DNA from: Paraburkholderia oxyphila NBRC 105797
GTDB lineage: Bacteria; Pseudomonadota; Gammaproteobacteria; Burkholderiales; Burkholderiaceae
Direction of reading: 5' to 3'
DNA: 35,649 bases
NCBI RefSeq assembly: GCF_000685075.1
Contig: NZ_BAYD01000104.1
Location: forward strand, 1 to 35,649
The notes under the pieces were generated by a model, which worked only from the letters and a program-made list of their open reading frames with translations, ran no database searches and was not told the origin of the DNA. The position numbers were made by a program, and so were the translations under genes. Below, in pieces: positions 15,057 to 24,876 of this stretch. Position 1 is the stretch's first letter; the number at the start of each line of letters is the position of its first letter.

Positions 15057-16256
15057 TTACTTCAGCACTTGCGCCACGGCAGCGGCCACGGCGTCGAGGT
15101 TGCGCGTGTTCAGCGCGGCCACGCAGATGCGGCCCGTGCTCACGGCATAGATGCCGAACTCTTCGCGCAGGCGATCGACTTGCGCCGCGGTCAGGCCCGA
15201 GTACGAGAACATGCCGCGCTGCACGTTGATGAAGTTGAAGTCGCGGTCCACGCCGGCAGCCGCGAGGCGCTCGACGAGGCCCGTGCGCATTGCGCGGATG
15301 CGGTTGCGCATTTCGCCGAGCTCGGCTTCCCACATTGCGCGCAGTTCGGCCGAGCCGAGCACCGCTGCGACCACCGAGCCGCCGTGCGTCGGCGGGTTCG
15401 AGTAGTTCGTGCGGATCACGCGCTTGAGCTGCGAGAGCACGCGCGCCGACTCTTCCTTGCTGTTGGTGATGATCGACAGCGCGCCCACGCGCTCGCCGTA
15501 CAGCGAGAACGACTTCGAGAACGACGACGAGACGAACACGTTGAGTTCCGAAGCGGCGAACAGACGCACGACTTCGCCGTCTTCGGCGATGCCGTCGCCG
15601 AAGCCCTGGTAGGCGATGTCGAGGAACGGCACGAGATTGCGCGCCTTCACGGCCTCGATCACCTGCTTCCACTGGTCGATCGTGAGGTCCACGCCGGTCG
15701 GGTTGTGGCAGCACGCGTGCAGCACGACGACGGTGCCCGCGGCGTAGCTGTTGAGCGCGCTCAGCATGCCTTCGAAGTTCACGCCGTTGGTCTGCGCGTC
15801 GTAGTACGGGTAGGCGATCACTTCGAAGCCGGCGCTTTCGAAGAGAGCACGGTGGTTTTCCCAGCTCGGGTCGCTGATCGCGACCTTGGCAGCCGGGTTC
15901 ACGCGCTTGAGGAAGTCCGCGCCGATCTTCAGCGCGCCCGTGCCGCCCAGCGCTTGCGCCGTGACGACGCGGCCCGCTGCGATCAGCGGCGAGTCGTCGC
16001 CGAGCAGCAGCTTCTGCACGGCGGCGTCATAGGCGGCGAGACCTTCGATGGGCAGGTAGCCACGCGGCAGACCGGCTTCCACGCGGGCCTTTTCCGCCTC
16101 GCGCACTGCGCGCAGCAGCGGAATCTTGCCTTCTTCGTTGGTGTACACGCCCACGCCGAGGTTCACCTTCGTCGCGCGCGCATCGGCGTTATAGGCTTCG
16201 TTCAGACCCAGGATCGGGTCGCGGGGGGCGAGTTCGACAGCGGAAAAGAGGGACAT
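15057..16256 (-). CDS. tyrB: Aspartate/aromatic amino acid aminotransferase
   Basis: A 399-residue PLP enzyme of the class I aminotransferase family, subgroup Ialpha (AspC/TyrB), that moves amino groups between Asp, Tyr or Phe and 2-oxoglutarate in the cytoplasm. The PLP lysine is K248 in SSSFSKSFSLYGERVG. Other family marks are SDPSWENH (residues 128-135), CCHNPTGVDLT and FLDIAYQGFGDG, and the C-terminal GRICVAALNTRN. The start at 16256 (MSLFSAVELAPRDPILGL) agrees with full-length homologues; the open frame upstream is not conserved-looking. No clear Shine-Dalgarno precedes it. AspC and TyrB preferences cannot be told apart by eye, so the symbol is a best guess. Confidence 0.92.
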   Translation of the reverse strand: MSLFSAVELAPRDPILGLNEAYNADARATKVNLGVGVYTNEEGKIPLLRAVREAEKARVEAGLPRGYLPIEGLAAYDAAVQKLLLGDDSPLIAAGRVVTAQALGGTGALKIGADFLKRVNPAAKVAISDPSWENHRALFESAGFEVIAYPYYDAQTNGVNFEGMLSALNSYAAGTVVVLHACCHNPTGVDLTIDQWKQVIEAVKARNLVPFLDIAYQGFGDGIAEDGEVVRLFAASELNVFVSSSFSKSFSLYGERVGALSIITNSKEESARVLSQLKRVIRTNYSNPPTHGGSVVAAVLGSAELRAMWEAELGEMRNRIRAMRTGLVERLAAAGVDRDFNFINVQRGMFSYSGLTAAQVDRLREEFGIYAVSTGRICVAALNTRNLDAVAAAVAQVLK

Positions 16257-16629
16257 GATGGTTCGGCAATAGTGAAGGAAGAAGCTCGTTGGGCCGCGTG
16301 CTGAGGTGTTTCTGGTTGCTTCTGGTTCGCACCGTCCCTGATCGGAAGGCGCCGGGCAGCCGGCCACGGAACTCGCTATTGTAACGAATCCTCAGGCCAG
16401 TTTTTCGCCGACTGCGACGCCAGCGGGGCCATTTTTCCGGCACGAACGGACGATTCCGGGCGCACGGCCATGCGGCGTGCGTTGTTTGCGCGCCGCGCGG
16501 GCCCTTGCAGCGCCGGCCGTCACGCCCCATCTACGGCAAAAGCCCACTGCGGCTCGCCCAGGCTTGCCCGGTCTCGCCAATCGGCAAGACGCTAGAATAG
16601 TTGTTTGCTCCGCGCTCAGGATGTCACCC
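16257..16629. promoter_or_regulatory. Divergent intergenic region before the aminotransferase gene and uvrB
   Basis: About 370 bases that should carry both promoters. TAGAAT at 16592-16597 is a possible -10 for uvrB. CTTGCC (16563-16568) and GGCAAG (16583-16588) form an inverted repeat just upstream of it. No CTGT-N8-ACAG LexA box was found, unlike upstream of imuA. No gene seen. Confidence 0.4.
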
Positions 16630-18711
<2,082 letters not shown>

Positions 18712-18756
18712 GGACGGGCGCGCGGCTCGTGTACGGTGCGGGCGCGGCGAACGCGC

Positions 18757-18796
18757 AAGGGCGTGCGGTTGTGGTTCAACCGCACGCCCTTTTTTG
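18757..18796 (+). terminator. Rho-independent terminator of uvrB
   Basis: AAGGGCGTGCGGTT (18757-18770) pairs perfectly with AACCGCACGCCCTT (18778-18791) over a 7-base loop, and the T run continues to 18795. Confidence 0.95.
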
Positions 18797-18949
18797 TTGC
18801 TCCATCACGCCGCTCGCAGGGCCAGACGCTCATATGGTCAGCTTTCGTTTCAGTGCACGCTGAAGAAAAATTCGAGGCTCTGCGTAAGCAAGCGTCAGGA
18901 ATGGCGCGGCAACACCCTGTCTGGCGTGGGGTTTTCCTTACACTCCAGT

Positions 18950-19007
18950 TTGTTCCCTTACAGCATCAGTGTTAAACTCCGCCATTATTGAGAATTGTTC
19001 GCATTAA
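18950..19007 (+). promoter_or_regulatory. Promoter and putative Fur box of ftrABCD
   Basis: TTGTTC (18950-18955) and TTAAAC (18972-18977) at 16-bp spacing are a possible promoter. ATTGAGAATTGTTCGCATTAA at 18987-19007 (written as ATTGAGAATT + GTTCGCATTAA) resembles Fur sites of Burkholderiaceae and would overlap the transcription start. The rest of 18797-19068 shows no gene. The site is a motif call by eye; iron repression of ftr genes is known in relatives. Confidence 0.65.
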
Positions 19008-19068
19008 CATTATTGCGTTCATATGCCGGCCAGTTCGATTGTCATCTCATAAAAAAACAGGAGTTTCG

Positions 19069-19617
19069 ATGCGGATCCAGTCTCTCATGCGCGGCGCTAT
19101 CGTCGTGGCGGCCTCGAGCGCGGCGTTCGCGGCCCAGGCGGCCGAATACCCGATCGGCAAGCAGCAAATCCAGGGCGGCATGGAGATCGGCGCGGTCTAT
19201 CTGCAGCCGATCACGATGGAGCCGGAAGGCATGATGCGCAAGGCGTCGGATTCCGATATCCACCTGGAGTCGGACATCCACGCGGTCAAGAACAACCCGA
19301 CGGGCTTCGCCGAAGGCGACTGGATGCCGTATCTGCAGGTCCGCTACGAGCTGACCAAGCCGGGTTCGAGCTACGTGCAAAAGGGCGACCTGATGCCGAT
19401 GGTGGCCAACGACGGCCCGCACTACGGCGACAACGTCAAGCTGGCCGGTCCGGGCAAGTACCACCTGAAGCTGATCGTCGATGCGCCAATGCAGACGGGC
19501 CATATGGCGTTCGGCCGTCACGTCGACAAGGAAACGGGCGTGGGTCCGTGGTTCAAGCCCATCACGCTCGAATACGACTTCCCGTTCGCGGGCATCGGCA
19601 AGAAGGGCGGCTACTGA
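19069..19617 (+). CDS. ftrA: FtrA, periplasmic P19/Tp34-type iron-binding protein
   Basis: A 182-residue periplasmic protein of the P19 (FetP/Tp34) family, first gene of the ferrous iron uptake operon. A Sec signal peptide (MRIQSLMRGAIVVAASSAAF..AQA, cut near residue 24) is followed by an Ig-like fold. Met, Glu and His residues in GGMEIGAVYL (M38, E39), SDIHLESDIHA (H65, H71) and NDGPHYGDNVKL (H118) sit where relatives bind iron and copper. The ATG at 19069 follows ACAGGAG; the longer open frame upstream is promoter DNA. In Bordetella and Burkholderia, FtrA is thought to hand iron on to the FtrB/FtrC pair. Confidence 0.93.
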   Translation: MRIQSLMRGAIVVAASSAAFAAQAAEYPIGKQQIQGGMEIGAVYLQPITMEPEGMMRKASDSDIHLESDIHAVKNNPTGFAEGDWMPYLQVRYELTKPGSSYVQKGDLMPMVANDGPHYGDNVKLAGPGKYHLKLIVDAPMQTGHMAFGRHVDKETGVGPWFKPITLEYDFPFAGIGKKGGY

Positions 19618-19660
19618 TCGTAGCGGCCAATCGCAGGACACCAGGGAGCAGGGAAGACCG

Positions 19661-20014
19661 ATGACTGGAATCCGGAAGTTTGCGGCGCTCGCGCTCAGCG
19701 CGTCTTTTGCAGCGTCGCTCGCGGGCGTGGCCAACGTGGCGCGCGCCGACGATCTGCCGACGTTCAAGCTGGAAATGGCCGACGGCAAGCTCAATCCCGC
19801 GCGCATCGAGGTGCCGGCGGGCAAGCGCATCAAGATCGAGGTGCGCAACACGGGCAAGGGCGCGGCCGAGTTCGAGAGCGTCCAGTTGCGCAAGGAGAAG
19901 GTGCTGGCGCCGGGCGCGGACTCGTTCGTCGTGATCGCGCCGCTGGATCCGGGCGAGTACAAGTTCTTCGACGATTTCCATCAGCAGGCGCAGGGCGTGA
20001 TTGTTGCCAAATGA
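19661..20014 (+). CDS. ftrB: FtrB, periplasmic cupredoxin-like protein
   Basis: A 117-residue exported protein with a cupredoxin-like domain, as in EfeO. The signal peptide runs to about residue 30 (ALALSASFAASLAGVANVARA). The domain shows LEMADGKLNPARIEVPAGKR, EVRNTGKGAAEFES and PLDPGEYKFFDDFHQQAQG, the standard signature of this family. Classical type I copper ligands are not all present, so direct ferroxidase activity is uncertain; in the Ftr model FtrB oxidises or delivers Fe(II) to the permease. It starts 43 bases after ftrA, with a GGGAGCAGGGAA purine-rich ribosome binding region. Confidence 0.9.
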   Translation: MTGIRKFAALALSASFAASLAGVANVARADDLPTFKLEMADGKLNPARIEVPAGKRIKIEVRNTGKGAAEFESVQLRKEKVLAPGADSFVVIAPLDPGEYKFFDDFHQQAQGVIVAK

Positions 20015-20128
20015 GCGTTGCCAAATGAGTGGCGCCAGATCAGCGTTGCCGCATAAGCATGACGCGCGGCGCTCGTGGCGAAGCAGGGAACGCGGCCGGC
20101 GCGTGAGCCGGCGGCAGGAGGTGTGTCT

Positions 20129-20974
20129 ATGGGTCAGGTTTTGTTCATCGTCTGGCGGGAGAGCGTCGAGGCGCTGCTCGTCGTCGGCATTCTGTATGCG
20201 TGGCTGAAGAACGGCGACGCCGATGCAAGGCGCGGCCTGCCGTATCTGTGGGCCGGCGTGGGTGCCGGCGTGCTGGCGGCCGTCGCGCTGGGCGCGGCGC
20301 TCGTGGGCTTCACGGAGGTGCTCTCCGGCGACGCGCAGGACTACTTCCAGACCGGCATGGTGCTGGTCGCGTGCGTGCTGATCGTGCAGATGGTGCTGTG
20401 GATGAAGCAGCACGGGCGCACGCTCAAGCGCGAGATGGAGCAGTCGCTCGAGCAGACCACGCGTGACGCGAACTGGTGGGGCATCACGGTGCTCGTCGCG
20501 CTCGCCATCGCGCGCGAGGGCAGCGAGACGGTGATCTTCCTGTACGGCCTCGGTTTCGGCCAGTCGGGTCACGTGGATGCGAGCCAGTACCTGGCCGTGC
20601 TGCTGGGCCTCGGCCTCGCGTTCCTCACGTTCTACCTGCTGCAGCTGGGCGGCAAGGTGTTCTCGTGGCGCCACTTCTTCCGCGTCACCGAGATCATGCT
20701 GCTGTTCCTCGGCGCGGGCCTGTTCCAGACCGGCGTCGACAAGCTCATCGACAAGGAAGTCCTGCCGACCCTCGTCGACCAGGTATGGAACTCGTCGGCA
20801 CTCCTCGACGATTCGAGCACCTTTGGCTCGCTCGTCGCGACGCTCACGGGCTACCGCGCCCATCCGGCGCTCATGAACCTGATCGCCTATGCGGCGTACT
20901 GGCTCGTGGTGTGGTGGCTCGCGCGCCGCGTGAGCGGCCGCGCCGCCGCCGTGACCAGGGGGAAGGCAGCATGA
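20129..20974 (+). CDS. ftrC: FtrC, FTR1-family iron permease
   Basis: A 281-residue inner-membrane permease of the oxidase-dependent FTR1/EfeU family with about seven transmembrane helices. Both iron-binding REXXE motifs are intact: RESVE at residues 10-14 in helix 1 and REGSE at 129-133 in helix 4. The RESVE at the very N-terminus supports the start at 20129, which follows CAGGAGG. The final helix region reads AYAAYWLVVWWLAR. Its stop overlaps the ftrD start in an ATGA (20971-20974), so translation is probably coupled. It moves iron across the inner membrane with FtrA, FtrB and FtrD. Confidence 0.96.
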   Translation: MGQVLFIVWRESVEALLVVGILYAWLKNGDADARRGLPYLWAGVGAGVLAAVALGAALVGFTEVLSGDAQDYFQTGMVLVACVLIVQMVLWMKQHGRTLKREMEQSLEQTTRDANWWGITVLVALAIAREGSETVIFLYGLGFGQSGHVDASQYLAVLLGLGLAFLTFYLLQLGGKVFSWRHFFRVTEIMLLFLGAGLFQTGVDKLIDKEVLPTLVDQVWNSSALLDDSSTFGSLVATLTGYRAHPALMNLIAYAAYWLVVWWLARRVSGRAAAVTRGKAA

Positions 20975-22410
20975 GTTGCGCTTCGGGCCAGGCACGGGCC
21001 CCACGCGCGCAGCGGCAGGGCTGGCTCGCCCAGGCGGGCCAATGGATGCAGCGGCACGGCGCGGCCATTCGCGCCGTGCAGTGGGTGGTCGTGGCGGTCT
21101 ATGCGTTCCTGATCCTCGTGCCCGCGGTCATGCCGCTGCCCGACGACACGGCGCATCTGTGGAACAACCTCACGCTCGCGGCGCAGTTCGTGTTCTGGGG
21201 CATCTGGTGGCCGTTCGTGCTGCTCTCGATGGTGCTGCTCGGGCGCGTGTGGTGCGGCGTGCTCTGCCCCGAAGGCGCGCTCAGCGAATTCGCGAGCAAG
21301 TTCGGGCGCGGCCGGGCCATCCCGCGCTGGATGCGCTGGGGCGGCTGGCCGTTCGTGGCGTTCGGCCTCACCACCCTCTACGGACAGATGGTGAGCGTCT
21401 ATCAGTACCCGAAGGCCGTGCTGCTCGTGCTGGGCGGCTCGACGCTCGGCGCGATGGTGATCGGCTTCCTGTACGGGCGCGAAAAGCGCGTCTGGTGCAA
21501 GTATCTGTGCCCCGTGAACGGGGTTTTTTCGCTTCTGGCGCGTCTCGCGCCGTTCCACTTCAAAGTCGATGAAGACGCGTGGCGCAACTCGTACACGCAC
21601 GGCGAGCACGGCGGCCAGCGCGTGATTCCCGTGAATTGCGCGCCGCTCGTGCCGCTGCGCAATATGAAGGGTGCGGCACCTTGTCACATGTGCGGGCGCT
21701 GCAGCGGCCATCGCGACGCGATCACGCTCACGTGGCGCTCGCCCTCGGAAGAAGTGGTCGAGCTCGGCGACAAGCAGGCGAGCGGCTGGGACACCGCGCT
21801 CATTCTCTATGGACTGCTCGGCATTGCGATCGGCGCGTTCCACTGGACCGGTTCGCCGTGGTTCATCGACCTCAAGCAGTCGATCGCGGGCTGGCTCATC
21901 GATCAGGACATCACCTGGCCGCTCGAGACCAATGCGCCGTGGTTCCTGCTCACGCACTATCCGGCGCAAAACGACGTGTTCTCCTGGCTCGACGGCACCA
22001 TGATCGTCGGCTACATCGTCGCGACGGGGCTCGTCTACGGCACCGCACTGTTCGCGCTGCTCGCGCTTTCGAGTGCGCTGCTGGGGCGCATCGGACGCTT
22101 CGAGATGCGCCGGCTCCATCACTTCGCCCAGTCGCTGATTCCGCTCGCGGGGGCGGGCGTGTTCCTCGGCCTCTCGGCCACGACGCTCTCGCTGCTGCGC
22201 GCCGAGCACGTGCCGCTCGACTGGGCCGCGGACCTGCGCATCGCCATCCTCGTGATCACCAACGTCTGGAGCGCGTGGCTCGCGTGGCGCGTCACGGGCC
22301 GCTACAGCACACGCTTCTTGCAGCGCGCGCTCGCGCTGGCGGGCTTTTGCGCGGCGCTCGCCGTGGTCGACAGCGCCTGGTGGCTCATGTTCTGGGGCTG
22401 GGCGCATTGA
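20971..22410 (+). CDS. ftrD: FtrD, membrane polyferredoxin
   Basis: A 479-residue integral membrane iron-sulfur protein of the NapH/NosR/CcoG-like group, proposed to carry electrons for FtrABCD iron transport. Cys motifs are GRVWCGVLCPEG (C95, C99), KRVWCKYLCPVNG (C176, C180) and PCHMCGRCSGH (C238, C241, C244). These can hold [4Fe-4S] clusters facing the cytoplasm. About eight to ten hydrophobic segments surround them, including helices near residues 36-55, 70-92, 150-170 and several after 260. Overlap with ftrC and the lack of any gap show it belongs to the operon. The exact electron route is not known. Confidence 0.94.
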   Translation: MSCASGQARAPRAQRQGWLAQAGQWMQRHGAAIRAVQWVVVAVYAFLILVPAVMPLPDDTAHLWNNLTLAAQFVFWGIWWPFVLLSMVLLGRVWCGVLCPEGALSEFASKFGRGRAIPRWMRWGGWPFVAFGLTTLYGQMVSVYQYPKAVLLVLGGSTLGAMVIGFLYGREKRVWCKYLCPVNGVFSLLARLAPFHFKVDEDAWRNSYTHGEHGGQRVIPVNCAPLVPLRNMKGAAPCHMCGRCSGHRDAITLTWRSPSEEVVELGDKQASGWDTALILYGLLGIAIGAFHWTGSPWFIDLKQSIAGWLIDQDITWPLETNAPWFLLTHYPAQNDVFSWLDGTMIVGYIVATGLVYGTALFALLALSSALLGRIGRFEMRRLHHFAQSLIPLAGAGVFLGLSATTLSLLRAEHVPLDWAADLRIAILVITNVWSAWLAWRVTGRYSTRFLQRALALAGFCAALAVVDSAWWLMFWGWAH

Positions 22411-22448
22411 GCGCGCGGTGTTTGAAGCACATGCTGGAAACCGCGCGC
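22411..22448 (+). other. Hairpin directly after ftrD
   Basis: GCGCGCGGT (22411-22419) begins at the base after the ftrD stop and pairs with ACCGCGCGC (22440-22448), leaving a 20-base loop. There is no T run, so it may stabilise the 3' end or pause polymerase rather than end transcription. Confidence 0.5.
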
Positions 22449-22533
22449 AGCGACCTCTGATTTGTCAATACCGAATGGCGGGTATACGCAGAGGGGGAGC
22501 GCAAAGGCGCGAGCGTGAGTGTTAATCTGAAAC

Positions 22534-22565
22534 AACCGGGTCGGCAGGGGCGCCACCCGGTTTTT
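22534..22565 (+). terminator. Terminator between ftrD and the HbpS-like gene
   Basis: AACCGGGT (22534-22541) pairs with ACCCGGTT (22555-22562) and is followed by TTT. It ends only 18 bases before the next start codon, so it may close the ftr operon or attenuate read-through into the next gene. Confidence 0.75.
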
Positions 22566-22583
22566 GACTTTTCGGAGAGACGT

Positions 22584-22991
22584 ATGCGAACGCGAGCAGT
22601 ACTGACCGACGAAGACGTGACGAAAGTGGCCGATGCGGCCATCGCGCACGCCCGTGCGAACGAGTGGAATGTGACGATCGCGATCGTCGACGACGGCGGG
22701 CACCTACTGTATCTGCGCCGCCTCGACGGCGCGCCGGCCATCAGCAGCGAGGTGGCGCCGGGCAAGGCCCGTACGGCCGCGCTGGGACGCCGCGAAAGCC
22801 GCGTCTACGAAGAGGTGATCCGCCAGGGCCGCACGGCGTTCCTGAGCGTGCCGCTCACGGCCATGCTCGAAGGCGGCGTGCCGATCGTCGTGAACGGCGA
22901 TGTCGTTGGCGCGGTGGGCGTCTCGGGCGTGAAGTCCGATCAGGATGCGGCCATCGCCCAGGCGGGCATCAAGGCGCTCAACCTCGACTAG
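22584..22991 (+). CDS. HbpS/GlcG family heme-binding-like protein
   Basis: A 135-residue cytoplasmic protein of the GlcG/HbpS-like fold. Family marks are NVTIAIVDDGGHLLYLRRLD, SSEVAPGKARTAALGRRES and the Gly-rich end EGGVPIVVNGDVVGAVGVSG. Streptomyces HbpS, the named relative, binds and breaks down heme outside the cell, but this protein has no signal peptide and other members (GlcG, PduO C-terminal domain) have unrelated or unknown roles. The ATG at 22584 follows CGGAGAGACGT; a longer frame from 22515 would run through the terminator. Its place between ftrABCD and hemP makes an iron or heme link attractive but unproven. Confidence 0.85.
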   Translation: MRTRAVLTDEDVTKVADAAIAHARANEWNVTIAIVDDGGHLLYLRRLDGAPAISSEVAPGKARTAALGRRESRVYEEVIRQGRTAFLSVPLTAMLEGGVPIVVNGDVVGAVGVSGVKSDQDAAIAQAGIKALNLD

Positions 22992-23049
22992 GCGTCGGCG
23001 CTCACGGCACGCATCGGCGCGCCGTGACGCACGCAGTGGCAGGCAGCAA

Positions 23050-23085
23050 AGCAAAAAGCCGCGGACGGTGCCGCGGCTTTTTGCT
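23050..23085. terminator. Bidirectional terminator between the HbpS-like gene and hemP
   Basis: A perfect 15-bp inverted repeat (AGCAAAAAGCCGCGG and its complement, 23050-23064 and 23071-23085) with a 6-base loop and T-rich ends on both strands. Confidence 0.93.
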
Positions 23086-23280
23086 GTTTGCTTCGTCCGT
23101 CAGGCGCTTCGCGCGACGCGACGATGTTCAAGCGTGAGAACAAAAAAGTGGCCTGGCTGGCTGTGACGGCTGCTTGAAGGAATGTGTGCACGAAGGGGTC
23201 TAGACTCGCGTGCAAACCGTCGTTGCTGGCTAATGCCCAACGCCTCTCTGGGAGGCGGTCCCCACAATACCCGGTACGAC

Positions 23281-23562
23281 CTACTTGGTCAGAATCAGCT
23301 TGCCGAGCCGCGTCGCGCGCAGCTGGTAAGTCTCCCCGTTGTGCACGATGCTCACGTGGCTGCGGCCTTGCAGCAGCGCCGTGCTGTCGAGCGTGCGTTC
23401 GCTGGCCGCTTGCGCGCCGCCCGCTGTGCCACCCGTGGTGCCGGCCGGGCCGACGCTCTTGCGCGTGACGGCGGGCGCGGCGGGTTTCGACGGATGCGAG
23501 CCGGTCAACGCGGAGCCGGTGCGGCGCAAGCTGAGTGTCGGTGAGCGGTTGAAATCGGTCAT
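23281..23562 (-). CDS. hemP: HemP family hemin uptake protein
   Basis: A 93-residue protein whose last roughly 27 residues (SHVSIVHNGETYQLRATRLG, then KLILTK) are the conserved HemP core. The first 65 residues are poorly ordered, rich in Ser, Thr, Ala and Gly, with LSLRRTGSALTG near the start. In Burkholderia multivorans HemP has been reported as an activator of hemin uptake genes, so a regulatory role is likely rather than transport. The usual partner genes (hmuRSTUV) are not next to it. A Fur-like box lies 42-64 bases upstream of the ATG, which predicts induction in iron limitation. Confidence 0.9.
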   Translation of the reverse strand: MTDFNRSPTLSLRRTGSALTGSHPSKPAAPAVTRKSVGPAGTTGGTAGGAQAASERTLDSTALLQGRSHVSIVHNGETYQLRATRLGKLILTK

Positions 23563-23603
23563 GAGCGTGACGGGGTTGGATCTCGATTCGATGGGTTGAT
23601 ATT

Positions 23604-23626
23604 AAATGATAATCGTTCCCATTTGC
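23604..23626 (-). promoter_or_regulatory. Putative Fur box at the hemP promoter
   Basis: On the minus strand GGAACGATTATCATTTAAT matches the right half of the Fur consensus well (GATTATCATT). A -10-like TTTAAT or TAATAT lies at its downstream edge, so Fe-Fur would block the hemP promoter. Called by eye. Confidence 0.7.
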
Positions 23627-23670
23627 AATTACTCGAAATTGATCGGAATCGAATAGCGATAGCCTGACCC

Positions 23671-23701
23671 AAAAACGACGACGCCCGGCATCGAGCCGGG
23701 C
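23671..23701 (-). terminator. Terminator of the SRPBCC/OsmC gene pair
   Basis: GCCCGGC (23683-23689) pairs with GCCGGGC (23695-23701) around ATCGA. On the minus strand the stem is followed by GTCGTCGTTTTTG. Confidence 0.75.
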
Positions 23702-23730
23702 GCACGAGAGGAGCGGCCGCGCGAAGCGGC

Positions 23731-24216
23731 TCAGTGCAACGGCGCTTCGGGCTCGCCCGGACCTTGCACGTACTGGCGGATGAGCCGCACGGTGTCGATA
23801 TCCGACTCGCGATACGCCGACTTCACGATCTCCGAAGTCTGGCGGTCGTCTTCGGTATCGGCCGTCGGCAGCGTGGTGCGGTACTCGAAGCGCAGGAACA
23901 GCTGAAGCTCGTCGGGCTGCTCGATCGTCATCGTGAGCGAGCCGCCCACGTACTCGGCGGTCGCCAGGATGTCGTAGCGCACGTTCTCGTTGGGCGTGAG
24001 CGTGACGCGGTCGCGCACCGTGGCGTGGCCGTAGTGCAGTTCGCGCTCGAGCGTGTTGCCCTCGCGCGACAGGATCGTGCAGTCGTCGAGACCGATCACG
24101 AAAAGCTGCGGCTGCTCCGCCCGCAGCACGAGGCCTTCCCAAAGCTGCTCGCGCGTCATGGGCAGGACGAGCGGGTTCAGCGGGTCGTTGATCTGGATGA
24201 GATGTTCGAAATTCAA
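23731..24216 (-). CDS. SRPBCC family protein (DUF1857/AtaL-like)
   Basis: A 161-residue protein of the START/SRPBCC ligand-binding superfamily, DUF1857 branch (related to AtaL-like fungal proteins). Recognisable segments are FEHLIQINDPLNPLVLPMTR, QLWEGLVLRAEQPQLFVIGL, GGSLTMTIEQPDELQLFLRF and VKSAYRESDIDTVRLIRQY. The function is unknown; the fold usually holds a small hydrophobic ligand. The start is TTG at 24216, supported by ACAGGAAGG 8 bases upstream and by the family's N-terminus (x-N-F-E-H-L); no ATG fits. It lies 38 bases downstream of the OsmC gene on the same strand, so they are likely cotranscribed. Confidence 0.88.
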   Translation of the reverse strand: MNFEHLIQINDPLNPLVLPMTREQLWEGLVLRAEQPQLFVIGLDDCTILSREGNTLERELHYGHATVRDRVTLTPNENVRYDILATAEYVGGSLTMTIEQPDELQLFLRFEYRTTLPTADTEDDRQTSEIVKSAYRESDIDTVRLIRQYVQGPGEPEAPLH

Positions 24217-24254
24217 GGCGGCGCCTTCCTGTGTCTGTTTCCGTCCGCCGCTGC

Positions 24255-24653
24255 TTACGCAGCGACGAGCCCCGAGCGGATCGTGATCGCGTTCGTCAAG
24301 ACTTTGTGGACCGGGCAGGCGTTGGCGATCTGCAGCAGGCGTTCGCGCTGCTCGTCCGAGAGCGCGCCTTCGAGCACGATCTGGCGATCGATCGTCGTGC
24401 CTGCATTGCCGGTTTCCATCGAGAGCTTCACGCGCACGCCGTCGAGCGGCCACTCCTTGCGCTGGGCATACATCTTCAGCGTGATCGACGTGCAGGCGCC
24501 GAGGCTCGAGAGCAGCAGCGAATAGGGCGCGGGGCCGGTGTCGCCGCCGCCAAGGCTGGCCGGTTCGTCGGCGAACCAGGTGTGGGTGCCGTCGTCGAAC
24601 TGGACCTGGTAGTGGGTCGAGCCAATGTGTGCGGTGACTGCGGTTGCGGCCAT
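24255..24653 (-). CDS. OsmC family protein (peroxiredoxin-like)
   Basis: A 132-residue OsmC/Ohr-fold protein, a thiol peroxidase family that destroys organic hydroperoxides with lipoylated or thiol reductants. The two catalytic cysteines are C54 (SSLGACTSITLKMY) and C113 (IANACPVHKVL). DEPASLGGGDTGPAPYSLLL is the conserved entrance region. ACPVHKVL is more typical of the YhfA-like branch than of Ohr. The start at 24653 follows GAGGAGCGC, a strong ribosome binding site; the frame is open upstream but the added residues are not family-like. With the SRPBCC gene it forms a two-gene unit near pirin and suggests an oxidative stress block. Confidence 0.9.
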   Translation of the reverse strand: MAATAVTAHIGSTHYQVQFDDGTHTWFADEPASLGGGDTGPAPYSLLLSSLGACTSITLKMYAQRKEWPLDGVRVKLSMETGNAGTTIDRQIVLEGALSDEQRERLLQIANACPVHKVLTNAITIRSGLVAA

Positions 24654-24876
24654 GCGCTCCTCGCGGGCGGAACGGTTGAAAGGGAACACGCCGCGGCCGG
24701 TCGGGCAGGCCCGTCGGGCGCGCGGCATGCAAAGCCTTATTGTGACGGAAAGCGGGTCAAGCTGCGGAGGTGTCGATGGGGCGCGACACGCCAACGCGGC
24801 TGGCTCGTGCGCCGGTGCGTGGAAGGCGCGCCGCCGGCGCCGCGCGCGTCAGTGCGCGCGGTGCATTCAAGCGCGC

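Noticed and set aside
16561..16629. LexA box for uvrB
   Set aside because: No CTGT-N8-ACAG dyad was found; only a CTTGCC/GGCAAG inverted repeat that does not match the SOS consensus.
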